A DNA stretch of 64,000 nucleotides from Longimicrobium terrae (GTDB lineage Bacteria > Gemmatimonadota > Gemmatimonadetes > Longimicrobiales > Longimicrobiaceae): assembly GCF_014202995.1 (NCBI RefSeq), contig NZ_JACHIA010000002.1, forward strand, positions 76,645 through 140,644. Direction: 5' to 3'. Both the position numbers and the translations under genes were made by a program. A model generated the notes under the pieces. The model was given only the letters and a program-made list of their open reading frames with translations, was not told where the DNA came from and did not search any database. Shown in pieces: positions 19,013 to 27,192 of the stretch (position 1 is its first letter; each line of letters opens with the position of its first letter).

Positions 19013-19474
19013 ATGACGAAGGTGACCCCGTTCCTGATGTTCAACGACCAGCTCGAAGCGGCGATGGAGTTCTACACCTCCACCTTTCCGGACTCCGAGA
19101 TCAGGAACGTCGCCCGCACCGGCGAGGACGGCCCCATCACCTCCGCCGAGTTCGTCGTCGGAGGTCAGTCGTTCATGGGCTACAACGGGGGGGCGTACTT
19201 CAGCTTCTCAGAAGGATTCTCGCTCTACGTGGACTGCGAGGACCAGAACGAGGTCGACGAGTACTGGGACAAGCTCGTCAGCGCCGGCGCGGAGCCCACG
19301 GCGTGCGGGTGGATCAAGGACCCGTTCGGCCTCTCGTGGCAGATCGTTCCGAAGCGGTTCATGGAGCTGGTCGGCGACAAGGACCCCGCAAAGGTCAAGG
19401 CCGTAATGGAGGCCATGATGACGATGGTGAAGCTCGACGTGGCCGCGTTGGAGCGCGCGTACAAGGAGGCATAG
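19013..19474 (+). CDS. VOC/PhnB-like family protein
   Basis: A 153-residue protein of the VOC superfamily, PhnB/3-demethylubiquinone methyltransferase-like type. It starts MTKVTPFLMFNDQLEAAMEFYTSTFPDSEI, continues GGQSFMGYNGG and ends with the motif WIKDPFGLSWQIVPKRFMEL. The beta-alpha-beta repeat typical of this fold is clear; the reaction is not predictable. It lies 101 bp after attC-like site 9 in the array direction. No matching site follows directly, so the cassette's right end may be lost. Confidence 0.85.
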   Translation: MTKVTPFLMFNDQLEAAMEFYTSTFPDSEIRNVARTGEDGPITSAEFVVGGQSFMGYNGGAYFSFSEGFSLYVDCEDQNEVDEYWDKLVSAGAEPTACGWIKDPFGLSWQIVPKRFMELVGDKDPAKVKAVMEAMMTMVKLDVAALERAYKEA

Positions 19475-20231
19475 CAGTCCTGCGCCTACACCTGTTCGGT
19501 CGATCCAGAACCCAGCATGCGGCGCTGTCGCTTGCGGAGAACATTGAGGCGCGGGTCGTCGCATGAAACGTTGAAGCGTTTGGAAGAGCCGCCCAACAGG
19601 GCCGATGCGCCGAATGGACATCCGCCGGCCGCTGATCAGCAGCGGGGCATGCCGCAGAGGATGAACACACGGGCGCTGCGGGGAGGATCACCCGCGGCTG
19701 CCGTGTGTTCATCGCCTACCCCGGTTCCGCCTACGAGACGCCCCACGGCCTCCCGGGACACGGCAGGCCATCCCAACTCGTCGTGCGGGGCGTGCAGTTC
19801 CTGCGTCGCAAGGCAGCTTCGGTGAGTGACGGCGCGGGTGTCAGCACCCCTGCGTGTCGCGAATGACTTCCGGCAGGCACAACGACTCCGGAGAAGCGCT
19901 TTCACTGGGTGTCCACGCACCCATGTATCCGTCGCTGGACCGCGCGTGCACCGTTCCTTGTGCCGTTTGCAGCTTCTCCGCGTATCCCGCTCGCCCGGGG
20001 ACACATGAGCCTCGGCCCAGCGGACCGACTTTATCTAGTCGAAGTAGATCCACACTGCAGCACCTCGTCCATCTTTGCCATGGGTGGGTATATTGGCATG
20101 TTGCTGATGTAAGAGCCAGAAAACGTGTGCGGGAAACCTGCGTATAGCCCCCGGACCTGCAGTTACGGCAACGGTGTCCCGTGACTCGGACCCAACAGGG
20201 GCCGATGCATCGTGCTCAAGCGGCCGTGCCT
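19475..20231. other. Gene-free stretch
   Basis: No reading frame here has family-like sequence or a plausible ribosome-binding site, and no attC-like site is evident. It may be decayed cassette DNA. Confidence 0.4.
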
Positions 20232-20675
20232 TCAAGACACTTGCGCGGGGCTCTCCGCGGACGTTGGAGCGGCGGGCCGGCCTTCATCCCCCCACCACAT
20301 CCTGAAAGCCACCAGGAAGAGGAAGATTGCGAACGCGCGCCGTAGTGCTAACGGCGACATGCCCTGCGCGTAGCTTGCGCCGAAGTACGCCCCCACCGCG
20401 AGCCCCAGCGCGATAAAAAGGGCAGCGACCACGTTTACATTGCCGTGCTCGTAGTATTGCCACGCGCCCAGCGCCCCGACTGGAAGCAGGAGTGCCGCCA
20501 GAGAAGTACCCGTCGCCGTCGCGGGTGGCATGCGCGCCAGCAGGAGCAATGCAGGCACGATCAGCACCCCACCTCCGATGCCGAAGAGTCCCGAAAGCAC
20601 GCCCGCCACCAGCCCGATAGCAAGAAAGAGGAGAATGCTCACCGTGTCCGTCCTTGACTTGATCGTGTTAAGCAT
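20232..20675 (-). CDS. Half-length TauE/SafE family transporter
   Basis: A 147-residue membrane protein with four hydrophobic helices. The segment LAIGLVAGVLSGLFGIGGGVLIVPALLLL is the diagnostic first repeat of TauE/SafE (sulfite/anion exporter) proteins. Full-length members have about 250 residues and two such repeats; this one has one repeat and would work as a dimer or with a partner. It is the only minus-strand gene in the array region and has no attC-like site at its 3' end. Confidence 0.8.
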   Translation of the reverse strand: MLNTIKSRTDTVSILLFLAIGLVAGVLSGLFGIGGGVLIVPALLLLARMPPATATGTSLAALLLPVGALGAWQYYEHGNVNVVAALFIALGLAVGAYFGASYAQGMSPLALRRAFAIFLFLVAFRMWWGDEGRPAAPTSAESPAQVS

Positions 20676-20946
20676 GACAGTGTGCCGGATGTGATGTCAA
20701 TCGGCGGAGCTGTCATTATGCCGCGGCCGTCTGATCCGCGCCAGCGCCCGTTATTCCGCGGGGTTGCACCTTAGTACTACCCAAGGGGAATACACGAATT
20801 AAAGTCTTGATGAGTGTGGATTCATGATGTATACTGCTCGGCAGCCTCCGGTAAAAGGCGTCGTTAAGATGACGCGCGAGTTCCTGGGGTGCGTTGCTCT
20901 TCATATTTGATGCTCTATTCCTTCCTACCTGATCAATGCGGATTTT

Positions 20947-21885
20947 ATGTCGAACGTTGAGAACAAGCCACTCCTCCGTACAGCGTGGATCATCGCTGCG
21001 GCCGCATCGAGCGCGGTCGCCATCGTCGCGGGAAACGCAGCGAACCTGTTTCAACTCAAAGAGGCAATCGGGTGGTGGCGGGTTGCAATCGCCGTTACCA
21101 TCGTCAGCCTCGCCGCGGCCGGTTACGCCACGATGCGGCAGATGCGTGCCATGGACCGGCGCGCGCGGGCAATGGAAGACCGCGCGCAGGAGTTGGAGAG
21201 CCAGGTCGATGCCATGAAGCGGAAGACTGAGGTGGAGTACCTTCGCACCCCGGATGAAGTACTGGAAAAGGCCGCTTCGCTGTTGTTGGATAGCAAAGAT
21301 CGTCTCGACTACTATGGAGGGATCAATCTCATCAACGCGGACGCAAGTGAAGAGGTGCGGGAAAGGGTCGCGAAAACAAAGCTGGCCAGGTGGAAGAACA
21401 CCCTCAGTGACAAGCTCCGCGACGACCGGTTCGCCGTCACGCGCTACATCGACTTCCTGCTTCCCTCCGAACTCGCCGCACTTTATGACGAGCAACAGGT
21501 GCCGCAAAGACAGATCATGGAGCAGGTGGAAGAGTACAGAGATTGGATCAGAACGCAAAGAGAGTCGCTGAACCATGGCGCCGCCCGCAATGGGTTTTTC
21601 AACCTTCGCGGGGCGCCCATCTGGCAGTGGGGCATGCATGTGCTCGTTTTTGACCGCAAGCACGTGATGTTCGTGTATACCGATACGCGGCGCAACTACC
21701 ACGCGCTCCTCCTCGCCGACAATCCCGAGGCGGCGACCGATATCCAGGAAGCGTTCTTGACTTGGCACGAGAGCCTGAGGCGCCGCCCCGTCTCTCTTGA
21801 GCAGATGCGAGCGGCGGAGCAGGATGCGGAGGATTGGCTGAAGCCATTTCGGGAGCGTGAGAGGTCAGCGCAAGCGATGGCGTGA
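20947..21885 (+). CDS. Membrane-anchored protein of unknown function
   Basis: A 312-residue protein with two N-terminal helices (about 11-33 and 44-62), a coiled-coil stretch (MRAMDRRARAMEDRAQELESQVDAMKRK) and a cytoplasmic domain of about 220 residues. That domain ends GAPIWQWGMHVLVFDRKHVMFVYTDTRRNYHALLLADNPEAATDIQEAFLTWHESL. The last part resembles the C-terminus of phospholipase-D-like or transcription-regulator-associated sensor domains, but no catalytic motif is complete. The ATG is well isolated after a 270-bp gap. I cannot assign a function. Confidence 0.6.
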   Translation: MSNVENKPLLRTAWIIAAAASSAVAIVAGNAANLFQLKEAIGWWRVAIAVTIVSLAAAGYATMRQMRAMDRRARAMEDRAQELESQVDAMKRKTEVEYLRTPDEVLEKAASLLLDSKDRLDYYGGINLINADASEEVRERVAKTKLARWKNTLSDKLRDDRFAVTRYIDFLLPSELAALYDEQQVPQRQIMEQVEEYRDWIRTQRESLNHGAARNGFFNLRGAPIWQWGMHVLVFDRKHVMFVYTDTRRNYHALLLADNPEAATDIQEAFLTWHESLRRRPVSLEQMRAAEQDAEDWLKPFRERERSAQAMA

Positions 21886-21976
21886 ACCGCCCGTGCGGGT
21901 GCACCCTGTCTGTACGTAGCGATCCGATTGCGAGCGGTCGCTTACACTTCTCCCATCACCCCTCTGCTATCGATCC

Positions 21977-22504
21977 ATGTTGATCCGAACCGCGGCTGCA
22001 CTCGATCTCCCGTCGATCGTCGGCATCTACAATCAGGCAGTGCTGGCGGGCTTCCAGACGGGAGACCTAGAACCCGTCTCTGTCGAGTCTCGCCAAGGCT
22101 GGTTCGAGAGCCATGGTCCGGAGACTTATCCACTGTACGTGGCCGTCAGTGACCAGCATGTGGCAGGTTGGTGCTCACTGAGTGCCTACCGTCCCGGTCG
22201 CGCCGCGTTCCGCCACACGGCGGAGATCAGTTACTATGTGGACAGCGCTTACCGGCGACGCGGCATCGCGGCCGCGCTCATCAAGCACGCTGTGGCAGAC
22301 TGTGCGCGACTGGATTTCCGAGCGCTCTTCGCGCTCGTGCTCGATGTGAACCAAGCCAGCCAATCGTTGATAGTCCGTCAAGGCTTTGAGCAATGGGGTT
22401 TCTTGCCGGGTGCCGCCTGGTTTGGAGAAACCGAGGTGGGCCACCTGATCTACGGCATGCGTCTGCATGTCGGGGCGGGCACGGAGCCCAATCACACCAG
22501 CTAA
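21977..22504 (+). CDS. GNAT N-acetyltransferase, phosphinothricin-acetyltransferase-like
   Basis: A 175-residue acetyltransferase starting MLIRTAAALDLPSIVGIYNQAV, the standard start of the Pat/Bar/YncA group. It has EISYYVDSAYRRRGIAAALIKHAVADC as the acetyl-CoA loop (R-R-x-G-I-A) and LVLDVNQASQSLIVRQGFEQWG as the terminal helix and strand. Members acetylate small amines such as phosphinothricin or methionine sulfone; the true substrate here is not known. It is oriented with the array. Confidence 0.88.
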   Translation: MLIRTAAALDLPSIVGIYNQAVLAGFQTGDLEPVSVESRQGWFESHGPETYPLYVAVSDQHVAGWCSLSAYRPGRAAFRHTAEISYYVDSAYRRRGIAAALIKHAVADCARLDFRALFALVLDVNQASQSLIVRQGFEQWGFLPGAAWFGETEVGHLIYGMRLHVGAGTEPNHTS

Positions 22505-22649
22505 GGCGATGCCGATTGCCTGAAGCAATGCCCCGGGCGATAGAGGATGCCCCATCAACGCCCTTCCCGTCCGACGGGATGGAATGGTGCCGCCCCCGCC
22601 CGAGTTCACTGCATCGCATCATCCTGCCTCGCAGGCGGCTGACAAACCT

Positions 22650-22895
22650 ATGGCGGATTTCTCGACCAAGCGGTCCATGGCCGTCACGAACGCATCCGCC
22701 CTTGTCCTCGGCGAAGTGCGGGCGCGCTTTCTTTCCGAGGCGGCACCCGCGGTCGAGCAACTACTTGCAGTGACCGAGCTGCCGGGCTTCGGCGAGCCAG
22801 GCTTTGACCACCTGCGCGATCGCGTGCACCGGGCCGCGCTGAAGGTGGCGGAGGCCGACGCGACGCCGTTCAGCAACGGGTTGCGGGGCTGCTGA
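22650..22895 (+). CDS. Small hypothetical protein
   Basis: An 81-residue helical protein, MADFSTKRSMAVTNASALVLGEVRARFLSE..., with no recognised family. Composition and predicted helices are protein-like rather than random. There is no clear ribosome-binding site, so the call is tentative. An in-frame start at 22584 would add 22 low-complexity residues. Confidence 0.4.
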   Translation: MADFSTKRSMAVTNASALVLGEVRARFLSEAAPAVEQLLAVTELPGFGEPGFDHLRDRVHRAALKVAEADATPFSNGLRGC

Positions 22896-23037
22896 GACTG
22901 GTGTGACCTTCTGGTGTCGGCTGACCTCGGAACGAAGGCTGGCCGGCGGTGCTTTGCGCCGCCGGCTGTCCCGTCCCCTGAAGAGCGGCCTGGCCCTGGT
23001 GCGCGACCACGTCCGTCCACGTTTACCGGCGGATAGG

Positions 23038-23152
23038 CGCTGGCCATCCATCCGACGATCTTCTGCTGGGAGTCGCGGGGCTCCCGCGTGCTTTCAGCCA
23101 GACGAAGGCGTGTGCGGCGACCACGCACCGCTGATCCCTGGCGTAATCAGGC
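23038..23152 (+). repeat. attC-like site 10 (diverged)
   Basis: The right half ACGCACCGCTGATCCCTGGCGTAATCAGGC is clearly related to the array consensus. The left half, near GCGCTGGCCATCCATCC, is only weakly so. Confidence 0.4.
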
Positions 23153-23170
23153 ATCCGGGCCAGCATCCTC

Positions 23171-23503
23171 ATGTCCGCAGAAATTCATCCCCCCCCCGCG
23201 AGCGTTTTTGAGATGAACAGAAGCATCCACGCCTATCTTACCCGGCCGGCCGCCAACCCTCGTCACCTGGCCCTGTCCTACGCGGGGTGTGCGGCCCTCA
23301 TGGCCGTCGCGGCCGCCTGGCTCGCACGCATTCAGCCCGCGGGCTGGGTACAGCTCCAGATGGGCGTCACTCTGCTGCTCCTCGCGTTTCTTGCCTTCGG
23401 GTACCTGAGCTGGCGGGGTGAGCACATCCGCTGGAATGGCCGCGCCCGGTGGGGAATCGTCGTGGCGCTTGCCGGAGTTCTCGCGCTCATCCTCCCTCTC
23501 TGA
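23171..23503 (+). CDS. Small three-helix membrane protein (cassette gene)
   Basis: A 110-residue protein with three hydrophobic helices (about 36-55, 59-79 and 91-109) joined by short charged loops (WRGEHIRWNGRARW). No family is recognised. An ATG at 23213 (MNRSIHAYLTRP) is an alternative start that would remove 14 residues of Pro-rich sequence. It lies between attC-like sites 10 and 11. Confidence 0.55.
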   Translation: MSAEIHPPPASVFEMNRSIHAYLTRPAANPRHLALSYAGCAALMAVAAAWLARIQPAGWVQLQMGVTLLLLAFLAFGYLSWRGEHIRWNGRARWGIVVALAGVLALILPL

Positions 23504-23600
23504 GCGGACTCCGCCGCCAAGCGAGGGCCGCGGCGGCGGATCGGATCTGCTGGCGGTGGTCGGCAGGGCAGGGGATACCGGCTCCTGACGCACGACTGCC

Positions 23601-23695
23601 GCCTGACCATCGGCTGCGTGGGATGCGGGATCGTGCTTTGGATGGATGACAGGTTGCGCGCCGGCCCCGCGCCGCCGATGATGGCATTCTTCGGC
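23601..23695 (+). repeat. attC-like site 11
   Basis: The left end GCCTGACCATCGGCTGCGTG is nearly consensus. The right box CTTCGGC (23689-23695) follows CCGGCCCCGCGCCGCCGATG. Confidence 0.6.
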
Positions 23696-23720
23696 GGCTC
23701 ACACATCGGAGATTTCACGG

Positions 23721-24278
23721 GTGCGCAAACTCCCGGTCGTTGCCTCGATTCTGTCTGCGCTGCTGCTGACGGCGGCCGCGCCAGCGCCCCCGTGCGCGGC
23801 GTGCAGCTGCATGCGGGATCCCAACCAGCCGCTCGCGGACGCGGTGCCACAGGCGTACGGGGCGGCGCGCGCCGTGTTCACGGGGCTCGTCATCCGCGCG
23901 CATTACGTGACCTCCCGGGAAGCACTCGCGGGAGCTGATCCCTACTCCGTCCGCTACGACGTGGTGGTGGACAGGAGCTGGAAGGGGCCCCCGGCTCGGG
24001 ATACCGTTGTCGTGACCTCCGCCGGCAACGTGGCGATGTGTGGAGCGGACCTGTGGCGGGGTCGTAAGTACCTGTTCTACGCAGATTCAAGCGCCCCTGA
24101 GGGGCTGACTGCGTTCGGTTGTTCACGAACGGCTCGCCTGAGCAGCGTCCAGCCCGAAGAACTCCGCCTGCTCGGGCGGCTTCGTTCATCGCGCCCCGCC
24201 GCGCCAGGTCAGGTGCCGCCGTCGGATCGAAACCGTACCCCGCAGACTGATTCCGTCGGCTCAGCCGCGCCGCGCTGA
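23721..24278 (+). CDS. Secreted NTR/TIMP-like domain protein (cassette gene)
   Basis: A 185-residue protein with GTG start and a signal peptide (MRKLPVVASILSALLLTAAAPAPP) followed by CAACSCMRDPNQP. The body has ARAVFTGLVIRAHYV, a central VRYDVVVDRSWKGPPARDTVVVTS and GADLWRGRKYLFYA, and a late Cys (FGCSRTA). This Cys-x-Cys start and beta-barrel-like pattern resemble the netrin/TIMP (NTR) module of bacterial secreted proteins. The C-terminus is Pro/Ser-rich. The role is unknown. Its end meets the left box of attC-like site 12. Confidence 0.65.
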   Translation: MRKLPVVASILSALLLTAAAPAPPCAACSCMRDPNQPLADAVPQAYGAARAVFTGLVIRAHYVTSREALAGADPYSVRYDVVVDRSWKGPPARDTVVVTSAGNVAMCGADLWRGRKYLFYADSSAPEGLTAFGCSRTARLSSVQPEELRLLGRLRSSRPAAPGQVPPSDRNRTPQTDSVGSAAPR

Positions 24279-24351
24279 ACCTGCGCCCCCGGCCCGGCCA
24301 CCGGGCCTGCGTGCCGGCCCCGCATTCCTGAGCCCCGTGCCGACATCAAGC
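24274..24351 (+). repeat. attC-like site 12
   Basis: The left box GCTGAAC (24274-24280) overlaps the upstream stop codon. The right half CCGGCCCCGCATTCCTGAGCC is clear, and the right box ATCAAGC is diverged. Confidence 0.5.
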
Positions 24352-24371
24352 CCCGCCTGCCACTCATCGTG

Positions 24372-24767
24372 ATGCGCCGAAGCCTGCTGGTGATTGCCGC
24401 GACTGCCACTCTGCTGGCGAGCGCCGCGAATCCGCACTTCATCTTTGGGGGCGCCTACGATTTCTACGGGGTCGGCCCGTGGTGGCAACTGGCGGGCGCG
24501 TACCTCTGCCTGGGGGCGGTCGTCGTGGGCGCGGTCCTTGTCTGGCGCGGTTCGGCGAGGCGCGGGTTTGTGCTGCTCGGGTGCGAACTGCTCCTGTATC
24601 TGTCCGTGACGGCGGGATCCGCTTTGCGCGCGGGTAGGGGGCACTTCTCGAACGGGTGGGGTGGCAGCTTTCTCTCCATGTTCTACATCGCCATCGGCTT
24701 GCGAGTGATCCTGCTGTACCTTGCACATCGGGAAGCCAGAGATGCTCGCACGTCGGTCGTGGCCTGA
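24372..24767 (+). CDS. Small four-helix membrane protein (cassette gene)
   Basis: A 131-residue protein with four hydrophobic segments (about 5-20, 35-57, 66-85 and 97-117). It is not assigned to a family. A GTG one codon upstream is an equally possible start. Its TGA overlaps the left box GCCTGAG of attC-like site 13, the same stop/site overlap seen in several cassettes. Confidence 0.6.
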   Translation: MRRSLLVIAATATLLASAANPHFIFGGAYDFYGVGPWWQLAGAYLCLGAVVVGAVLVWRGSARRGFVLLGCELLLYLSVTAGSALRAGRGHFSNGWGGSFLSMFYIAIGLRVILLYLAHREARDARTSVVA

Positions 24768-24856
24768 GAAGCGGCCGAAGTGGATGCGGGGGCCTTATCC
24801 ATCGAGCGACCAGAAGGATTGCGCGCGTCCCCGCGGCCACGACCCTCGTGTTCCTC
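24762..24856 (+). repeat. attC-like site 13
   Basis: The left box GCCTGAG (24762-24768) is followed by AAGCGGCCGAAGTGGATGCGG. The right half CCCCGCGGCCACGACCCTCGT ends in GTTCCTC (24850-24856). Confidence 0.55.
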
Positions 24857-24882
24857 CGCGGCCATCCAAGCACGAATCCTCG

Positions 24883-25551
24883 ATGAAGCTGTTCCCTGCT
24901 CTGTTTCTGGCGTGTGTAGCTGCCTCGTGCCTGCCAATCCGGGAGGGCGAAGCGCTTTGCCTGCAGGAGAGATCCAGCGAACCTTTTGTCGTGGGTGACG
25001 CCGCTACGCTCCGTGTTGGACGGGTGGATGCGGACGATTTCTTCTGTGCCGATGAAAATTCGCGGCCGTACCGCTGGCACTCCTCCGATGCGGGCGTTGC
25101 ATCCGTCGATGGCAAGGGACGCCTGCGGGCTCGCAAGCCGGGGAAAGTGTGGGTCTCGGTAGCCCAGGACACGCTCCGCGACTCGGTACAATTCCTCGTT
25201 CTGCCACCTGTCGCGCGGATCAGGATTGAACCGCGGGGTGGGCGGATTCGCGTGGGCGAGAGCGCCGTGTTCCGCATCGTGGCTACCGATGCAGCTGGGA
25301 ACCCGGTCCCTGATGCGGAAGTGGAGTGGTTCTCCGGCGGCTTGGAATCCAGTTTCTACGGACCGGGCGAGCGGGGACCCTGGTCCTTCGCCCGGCGCGG
25401 CGCGACGCGGGCGGTCTGGGCATGCAGGCCCGGCAGGAGTTCGCTTCAGGCAAGGACCCGCTACCTTGAAGATCGCGTCCCGCTCGAGTTCCTGCCCGCC
25501 GCCAAACCCGGCGCTGCAGCCGACACCGCGCTCGAGAACCACTCGTGTTGA
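24883..25551 (+). CDS. Lipoprotein with a bacterial Ig-like (Big) domain (cassette gene)
   Basis: A 222-residue protein. It starts MKLFPALFLACVAASCLPIREGEALC with a lipobox-like AASC. Residues ~40-115 (GDAATLRVGR...YRWHSSDAGVASVDGKGRLRARKPGKVWVSV) match a Big_2-type immunoglobulin-like domain. A second, weaker beta domain follows (RIRVGESAVFRIVATDAAGNPVPDAEVEWF). Such domains serve adhesion or display at the cell surface. The ATG is set by the signal. It is the last gene with a clear attC-like site ahead of it. Confidence 0.7.
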   Translation: MKLFPALFLACVAASCLPIREGEALCLQERSSEPFVVGDAATLRVGRVDADDFFCADENSRPYRWHSSDAGVASVDGKGRLRARKPGKVWVSVAQDTLRDSVQFLVLPPVARIRIEPRGGRIRVGESAVFRIVATDAAGNPVPDAEVEWFSGGLESSFYGPGERGPWSFARRGATRAVWACRPGRSSLQARTRYLEDRVPLEFLPAAKPGAAADTALENHSC

Positions 25552-26101
25552 TGGTCCTGCTCGCGCCGGCGCGCCTCAGCCTGGTGTCAGGCCTGCAACC
25601 ATCGGTGCCACCGGCCGGAGCAGCGCGCGCCACAGCCGAGGGCGCGCGACGAGTTCCAGACTCGAAGGCAATCCATTCCAGCCCCGGCCAGCAGGATGAA
25701 CCCGATCTTCCGCACCTCTCTGCCGATCCGACGCTCTGTCCACGCCTTCACCGACGAGCCGTAGCCGGGGTTCATCCAGCCCAGGAGCGCTCTTCTTCAA
25801 CCTCCAGAGGAACTCCTGCCGTAGCCGTGTGCCGGCCCCGCACTTCTGACCCTGTGGCGCCTCTGCGCCACGGCCAAGCGCTGGTGGCCGCGGCGCCGCG
25901 TCCCTCACCTTCGTTGCCGGCACCAGCCCGGCGCCCGCGGTGACTCGGCTCTCCGGGAACAACGGCTTCCCCCGCCGGCAGCCGTGATCGGCTCGTCAAT
26001 ACGGCGACGGCCTTGCCGTCCCGCCCTGTTCTGCGAGAATGCTTCGCGCGTGGGCGACACCTTTGAGTGCGCTCATCAACTTTCAAAAGAAAAGACGTTC
26101 C
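25552..26101. other. Gap with attC-like remnant
   Basis: No gene is supported. A minus-strand frame at 25587-25775 (MNPGYGSSVKAWTERRIGREVRKIGFILLAG...) looks mildly protein-like but lacks supporting signals. The right half of an attC-like site, CCGGCCCCGCACTTCTGACC, lies at about 25829-25862. Confidence 0.35.
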
Positions 26102-26851
26102 ATGCAGACGAGGGCCGGGTTCCATGACAAGGTGGCGCTGGTGGTGGGCGGAGCGTCCGGAATGGGCAACGCCGTGGTGCGGCTGCTGATCGCGGAGGGC
26201 TGCCGGACGCACGTGCTCGACATCGCGCAGACGGCGGACGGCGTGTTCCAGACGTGTGACGTGCAGGATTACAGCCAGGTTCGCCAGTGCGTGCAGAACG
26301 TCGTGGACCAGGAAGGCCGGATCGACCTGCTCTTCGTGGCCGCGGGCGTCCATCTGTTTGCCGGCATCGAGGAAACCAGCATCGAAGAGTTCGAACGGGT
26401 GTTGTCCATCAATCTCAAAGGCCCGTTCTACGTCATGAAAGAAGTTCTTCCCGTCATGCGGAAGCAGCAATATGGCAATGTCGTGCTGATGGGATCGGAC
26501 CAGGTATTCATCGGCAAGGGATCCAGCACGGTCTATGGGATGAGCAAGGCGGCGCTGGGGCAGTTTACCAAGAGCAGCGCCATCGACTACGCGCCTTACA
26601 ACGTGCGCGTCAACTGCATCTGCCCCGGCACGATCGACACGCCGATGCTGGCGACCACGCTGGAAGTTTTCCATCAGAAGAGCGGCACGCCGATGGAGGA
26701 GATCCATGCATCCCTGCGGACGGCCCAGCCCATCCAGCGGCTTGGCACGCCCGACGAGATCGGCAGGGCCGTGCTGTTCCTGCTGTCGGATGACTGCCGG
26801 TTCATGACGGGCGCGCTGCTCAGCGCCGACGGCGGGTACACCGCGCAGTAG
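26102..26851 (+). CDS. Short-chain dehydrogenase/reductase (SDR) family oxidoreductase
   Basis: A 249-residue classical SDR. It has the NAD(P) motif GGASGMGNAV (about residues 17-26), the catalytic S-Y-K set in MGSDQVF...YGMSKAALGQF (Tyr-x-x-x-Lys) and the C-terminal RLGTPDEIGRAVLFLLSDDCRFMTGALLSADGGYTA typical of 3-oxoacyl-reductase-like members. The conserved Asp after strand 2 (LDIAQ) suggests NAD. The substrate is unknown. The ATG at 26102 is preferred over 26039 because it gives the normal family N-terminus. Confidence 0.9.
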   Translation: MQTRAGFHDKVALVVGGASGMGNAVVRLLIAEGCRTHVLDIAQTADGVFQTCDVQDYSQVRQCVQNVVDQEGRIDLLFVAAGVHLFAGIEETSIEEFERVLSINLKGPFYVMKEVLPVMRKQQYGNVVLMGSDQVFIGKGSSTVYGMSKAALGQFTKSSAIDYAPYNVRVNCICPGTIDTPMLATTLEVFHQKSGTPMEEIHASLRTAQPIQRLGTPDEIGRAVLFLLSDDCRFMTGALLSADGGYTAQ

Positions 26852-27192
26852 GTGAACCCGACGGCGCCGGACCTGGGACAGTGCCGGGTCCGTCGCCGTC
26901 GATTGGCGGGCGTGCTGTGAGCCGGAGCCGGCGGCCCGCCGGGCCATAGCCCGCCCGGACACCGTGACTTTTCTGGCGCGAGCGGCGTCCATGCTGTAAG
27001 TTCCGCTCGCGGGTCAGTGCCGTTACGCGTAGAGTCGCCGCGGTGCCGAGATCCGGTGTCGCTCCCGCTCCAGCATTTCCGCACGCCCTGCCGCGCAGGC
27101 ACTCTCCGCATCCCGCCCAGGTCATCCGTCTCCGTCACGGCCCATCTCCGGTCACGCGAGAGGGTCAGCGTCTCCTCCCCATCGAAAGCTCC

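Larger units (their letters stand above)
12124..24856 (+). mobile_element. Integron-like gene-cassette array (no integrase seen)
   Basis: Short genes, almost all on the + strand, alternate with ~80-115 bp sites sharing one design. The left end reads GCCTGAC-AATCGGCTG-CAGGGGATGCGG and the right end CGGCCCCGCACCCCTGAC-CCTTGT-GTCGTCAGGC. The ends pair as R boxes, the inner arms pair as L boxes with one extra base on the left arm, and the middle varies. Two right ends are GTTGGGC and one left end is GCCTAAC, fitting the integron consensus RYYYAAC/GTTRRRY. No tyrosine recombinase is found on either side, so this matches a cluster of attC sites lacking an integrase. The stretch 19475-23037 lacks clear sites. 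Confidence 0.7.

Noticed and set aside
19475..20231. Small frames on both strands
   Set aside because: Low-complexity Arg/Pro/Ser-rich translations without ribosome-binding sites or domain patterns.
12124..24856. Treating the inter-gene repeats as ordinary REP elements or terminators
   Set aside because: They lie in one orientation, once per gene, with conserved outer boxes, a variable centre and overlap with stop codons, which fits recombination sites better. This remains the main alternative.
25545..25943. 132-codon plus-strand frame after the Ig-like lipoprotein gene
   Set aside because: Arg/Pro/Ser-rich translation with no fold pattern; it spans an attC-like remnant.
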